Below, piece after piece: positions 54,150 through 56,658 of a stretch of 56,658 bases of DNA. The stretch covers positions 339,764 to 396,421 of the forward strand of contig NZ_JH650757.1 of the NCBI RefSeq assembly GCF_000259195.1. Reading direction: 5' to 3'. The first letter of the stretch is position 1; every line of letters starts with the position of its first letter. Source of the DNA: Pseudomonas donghuensis (GTDB lineage Bacteria > Pseudomonadota > Gammaproteobacteria > Pseudomonadales > Pseudomonadaceae). Position numbers and translations under genes: made by a program. The notes beneath the pieces are model-generated. The model saw nothing but the letters and a program-made list of their open reading frames with translations, searched no databases and had not been told where the DNA came from.

Positions 54150-55662
54150 GCGGGCGTTAAGTCAGAGCCACGTGCTGTTGTTTTTTGTCGTTCTGTCCTT
54201 TGTTTACGTGTTCCCCATTGTTCGCGCCGATTATGCCTATGTGGATGATAATTGGCGGGCATTGCTCCAGGCTCAGGACGCCTGGCGCAACCAAGGCAGG
54301 ATCTTGCTTGAGGGTCTGTACCGGGCGCTGACCTTCAGCGAGGCAACGATCAATATTTTCCCGCTGCCCTTGTTGATCAGCGTTTTTGCCCTGGCCTTGG
54401 CGATGGCGCGCCTGACCTTCTGGCTGTTTCCGCGTCCCGGGATTACCAGCTGCCTGGTGATCCTGCCGGTGTTATGCAACCCGTTTTTCCTCGGCAACCT
54501 GACCTACCAATATGATGGTCCAGGGATGGTGCTGGCGCTGGTCGCGGTCATTTGTGCAATCACCTGCCGGATTGAGCGGCGCTCTGTTCGCGGGTTGCTG
54601 GCGGCCCTGTTGATTGCCGTCGCGCTGAGCCTCTATCAGTTGACCATCAGCCTGTTTATCGGCTTGTGTATTGTCGAGTATGTCCGTGGCGTAAAAGACA
54701 AGGTTGCGGTCCAGGCATTGCTGGTGACGCTCGTGGAGCGTGTCGTGCAATTGATAGTCGGCGGCCTCATCTATTTTTTTACCGCTTACCAACTGGCTAT
54801 CGATACGCGGGGCAACCCCCTGCCTTTTGATCAGCAGTGGTTCGAAGTGGTGTGGCAGAAGTTCTGCTTCTCCATGCAGATGCTGGGCTTGCTGACAGCG
54901 TCTGCCGGCAATGGAGTCGCGGTTGCCCTGCTACTGGGCGCAAGTGCCGGGTTTGTTTTGCTGATGAGCAATATCCCTCAGATGCAAGGGCGGCTATCAG
55001 GCAAGCTTGGTGTTGCACTGCTTTACCTGCTCGGCCTGGTGGTGCTGGTCTGCAGCGTGCCGGGCATGATGCTGTTTGTCGCCGAGCCCAACCTTGAGGC
55101 CAGAAACTTCATCGGCTTTGCGGCAGTCCTGGTGTTGCTGTTTTTTCTCAATCACGAGTTGTTTGGGCGGGTCTGGCCGGGATTGCGCTGGTTGTTGATC
55201 ATGCCAACGCTGTTCATGTTTGCATTCAGCTATGCCTACGGGCAGGTCATCATTGCCAAGAAAGAGCTCGAGTCAGCCATGGCGCATTACATTGCCAATG
55301 ACCTGGTATCGCGAAGTGAGCTACGCAGCGTAACCAAGTACTACTACCTGAGGGCGCCCGGTGACGGTAACTGGTTGCCTAGAGGTCACGGCGCCATGAC
55401 CCAAATGCCGCTCCTGAGATACATTCTGAGTGGCTCCAACTCAGTGTTGCACGCTCAGTTTTTCCCGCGCTTGGGGATCAACAATGTCATCGGCGGTGAG
55501 CATTCGGTCTTTGCTCAACTGGCGGCGTCAGGACGCGTGGGGGCACCGTTGGTGGACAACAGGTTTTATTCGATCTACGTGGCCGGTGCGCAGGGCTTCA
55601 TTGTCATGAAGCCCATACAGGAAGATGAAAACTACAATCAGCACTGGCCCGCTGTCCCCTAG
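54136..55662 (+). CDS. GtrC-like polytopic glucosyltransferase
   Basis: This 508-residue protein has ten or more membrane helices. The early periplasmic loop has [24 protein letters not shown], where the DD-x-R pattern resembles the acceptor/donor site of GtrC-type and GT-C fold transferases. A C-terminal periplasmic domain follows (about 390-508). It probably moves the lipid-linked sugar onto O-antigen or another surface glycan. I use GTG 54136 with AAGGAG 7 nt upstream; it overlaps gtrB by 14 nt. The A-T content seems higher than in flanking genes, as is usual for serotype-modifying genes. The precise linkage cannot be predicted. Confidence 0.75.
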   Translation: MQGNERALSQSHVLLFFVVLSFVYVFPIVRADYAYVDDNWRALLQAQDAWRNQGRILLEGLYRALTFSEATINIFPLPLLISVFALALAMARLTFWLFPRPGITSCLVILPVLCNPFFLGNLTYQYDGPGMVLALVAVICAITCRIERRSVRGLLAALLIAVALSLYQLTISLFIGLCIVEYVRGVKDKVAVQALLVTLVERVVQLIVGGLIYFFTAYQLAIDTRGNPLPFDQQWFEVVWQKFCFSMQMLGLLTASAGNGVAVALLLGASAGFVLLMSNIPQMQGRLSGKLGVALLYLLGLVVLVCSVPGMMLFVAEPNLEARNFIGFAAVLVLLFFLNHELFGRVWPGLRWLLIMPTLFMFAFSYAYGQVIIAKKELESAMAHYIANDLVSRSELRSVTKYYYLRAPGDGNWLPRGHGAMTQMPLLRYILSGSNSVLHAQFFPRLGINNVIGGEHSVFAQLAASGRVGAPLVDNRFYSIYVAGAQGFIVMKPIQEDENYNQHWPAVP

Positions 55663-55676
55663 CGCATTGCCGGTCC

Positions 55677-56658
55677 TCAGGCCGCAGCCACCTCCTGTGG
55701 CTCGAAACTGTCCGCCCGGGCCATCTGCCACATCCGCGAATAGAATTCGCCATTGACCTCGCCGCTGAGCAATTCCCCCGGTTTGAGGAACACGTGCATC
55801 TGCGAGAACAGCTTGATCTCGGTGGCCGAGATGCGCCGCACCAGGTGCTTGGCTTCCAGTTGCGAGGGGTGATCGAGGCCGGCGGCGGCGAGCATTTCGG
55901 CCAGGGCCTTGAGGGTGTTGTGGTGGAAGTTGAGCACCCGCTGGGCCTTGTCGGGTACCACCAGGGCGCGCTGGCGCAGCGGGTCCTGGGTGGCGACGCC
56001 GGTCGGGCATTTGTTGGTGTGGCAGCTTTGCGACTGGATGCAGCCGATGGCAAACATGAAGCCACGCGCCGAGTTGGCCCAGTCGGCGCCGATGGCCAGG
56101 ACGCTGGCGATGTCGAAGGCGCTGACGATCTTGCCGCTGGCGCCAAGCTTGATCTTGTCGCGCAAATTCAGACCCACCAGGGTGTTGTGCACGAACAGCA
56201 GGCCTTCGCGCAGCGGCACGCCGATATGGTCGGTGAACTCGACCGGCGCGGCACCGGTGCCGCCTTCCTTGCCGTCGACGACGATGAAGTCGGGGAGGAT
56301 GCCGGTTTCCAGCATGGCCTTGGCAATACCCATGAACTCCCACGGGTGACCGAGGCAGAACTTGAAGCCCACCGGCTTGCCGCCGGACAGCTCGCGCAAC
56401 TGGGCGACGAACTGCATCATCTCGATCGGGGTGGAAAACGCGCTGTGACGCGACGGCGAGATGCAGTCTTCACCCATCATCACCCCGCGGGTTTCGGCGA
56501 TCTCGCGGGTGACCTTGTGCTTGGGCAGGATGCCGCCATGGCCGGGTTTGGCGCCCTGGCTCATCTTGATCTCGATCATCCGCACCTGCGGGTTGCGCGC
56601 TTGTTCGGCGAAGCGCTCGGGGTCAAAGCGCCCGTCCGAGGTGCGGCAGCCGAAGGAG
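55677..56658 (-). CDS. FMN-binding glutamate synthase family protein (5' end outside window)
   Basis: The visible 326 residues run from SFGCRTSDGRFDPERFAEQA at the window edge to EPQEVAAA. They contain MIEIKMSQGAKPGHGGILP, the FMN-binding barrel VVDGKEGGTGAAPVEF and the cysteine cluster C-x5-C-x4-C (CIQSQSCHTNKC) that binds a 3Fe-4S cluster in GltB. It corresponds to the synthase domain of glutamate synthase without the amidotransferase domain, as in archaeal-type or stand-alone homologues. An internal ATG at 56585 is not the start, since the conserved frame continues upstream. Exact reaction unknown. Confidence 0.88.
   Translation of the reverse strand, partial: SFGCRTSDGRFDPERFAEQARNPQVRMIEIKMSQGAKPGHGGILPKHKVTREIAETRGVMMGEDCISPSRHSAFSTPIEMMQFVAQLRELSGGKPVGFKFCLGHPWEFMGIAKAMLETGILPDFIVVDGKEGGTGAAPVEFTDHIGVPLREGLLFVHNTLVGLNLRDKIKLGASGKIVSAFDIASVLAIGADWANSARGFMFAIGCIQSQSCHTNKCPTGVATQDPLRQRALVVPDKAQRVLNFHHNTLKALAEMLAAAGLDHPSQLEAKHLVRRISATEIKLFSQMHVFLKPGELLSGEVNGEFYSRMWQMARADSFEPQEVAAA

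Overview
The window is a stretch of a GC-rich gammaproteobacterial chromosome, almost certainly a Pseudomonas of the P. putida group. The evidence is the gene order nadB / algU-mucA-mucB-mucD (no mucC) - lepA-lepB-rnc-era-recO-pdxJ, the block lon-gcd-oprB, OprD-family porins, REP-type inverted repeats and uniformly Pseudomonas-like protein sequences. I saw no rRNA, tRNA, insertion sequence, integrase or CRISPR array.

Layout. 1-4.2 kb: tricarboxylate uptake (tctC and the OpdH-type porin, divergent from the TctD/TctE two-component system). 4.2-8.5 kb: an HDOD signalling protein, ygfZ, sdhE-ygfX and nadB. 8.5-18.9 kb: the envelope-stress sigma factor AlgU with its anti-sigma module and protease MucD, then the lepA-lepB-rnc-era-recO-pdxJ housekeeping run. 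19-28.8 kb: a divalent-metal efflux island (sensor kinase and regulator divergent from czcCBA, then an OprD-type porin and a small exported protein). 28.8-31 kb: cmoAB tRNA modification and a chagasin-type (I42) protease-inhibitor lipoprotein. 31.1-34.4 kb: a three-gene alpha-xenorhabdolysin-like toxin locus. 34.4-40.8 kb: a second-type Lon protease and the periplasmic glucose oxidation pair oprB-gcd. 41-45.7 kb: metal and iron handling (His-rich TonB receptor with a Zur-like operator, small VF530 protein, membrane protein, and a yqjH/yqjI-like ferric reductase and its PadR repressor). 45.8-51.4 kb: NlpC/P60 hydrolase, a very large class A PBP-like protein and a ProY-like amino-acid permease. 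51.4-55.7 kb: OpgC-type acyltransferase and a gtrA-gtrB-gtrC-like glycan-modification operon. The end holds a truncated FMN-binding glutamate synthase family gene.

The most unusual content is the toxin locus. A XaxA-like gene and a XaxB-like gene are followed by a second XaxA paralogue in which about 66 residues have been removed exactly from the coiled-coil stalk and hydrophobic tip, leaving the head bundle intact. The set sits between conserved housekeeping blocks, divergent from a protease-inhibitor lipoprotein, with tandem dyads and a terminator-like hairpin in its short leader. Published alpha-xenorhabdolysin systems are two-component, so a conserved stalk-less third subunit would be a new architecture.

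Other points of interest are a structured leader with mutually exclusive pairings in front of the VF530-family gene, spaced palindromes in front of the PadR regulator, a Zur-like operator over the TonB receptor promoter, and a small ORF translationally coupled to rnc that may be a relic of the DUF4845 gene found there in other pseudomonads. All calls come from reading the sequence; no database search was run.
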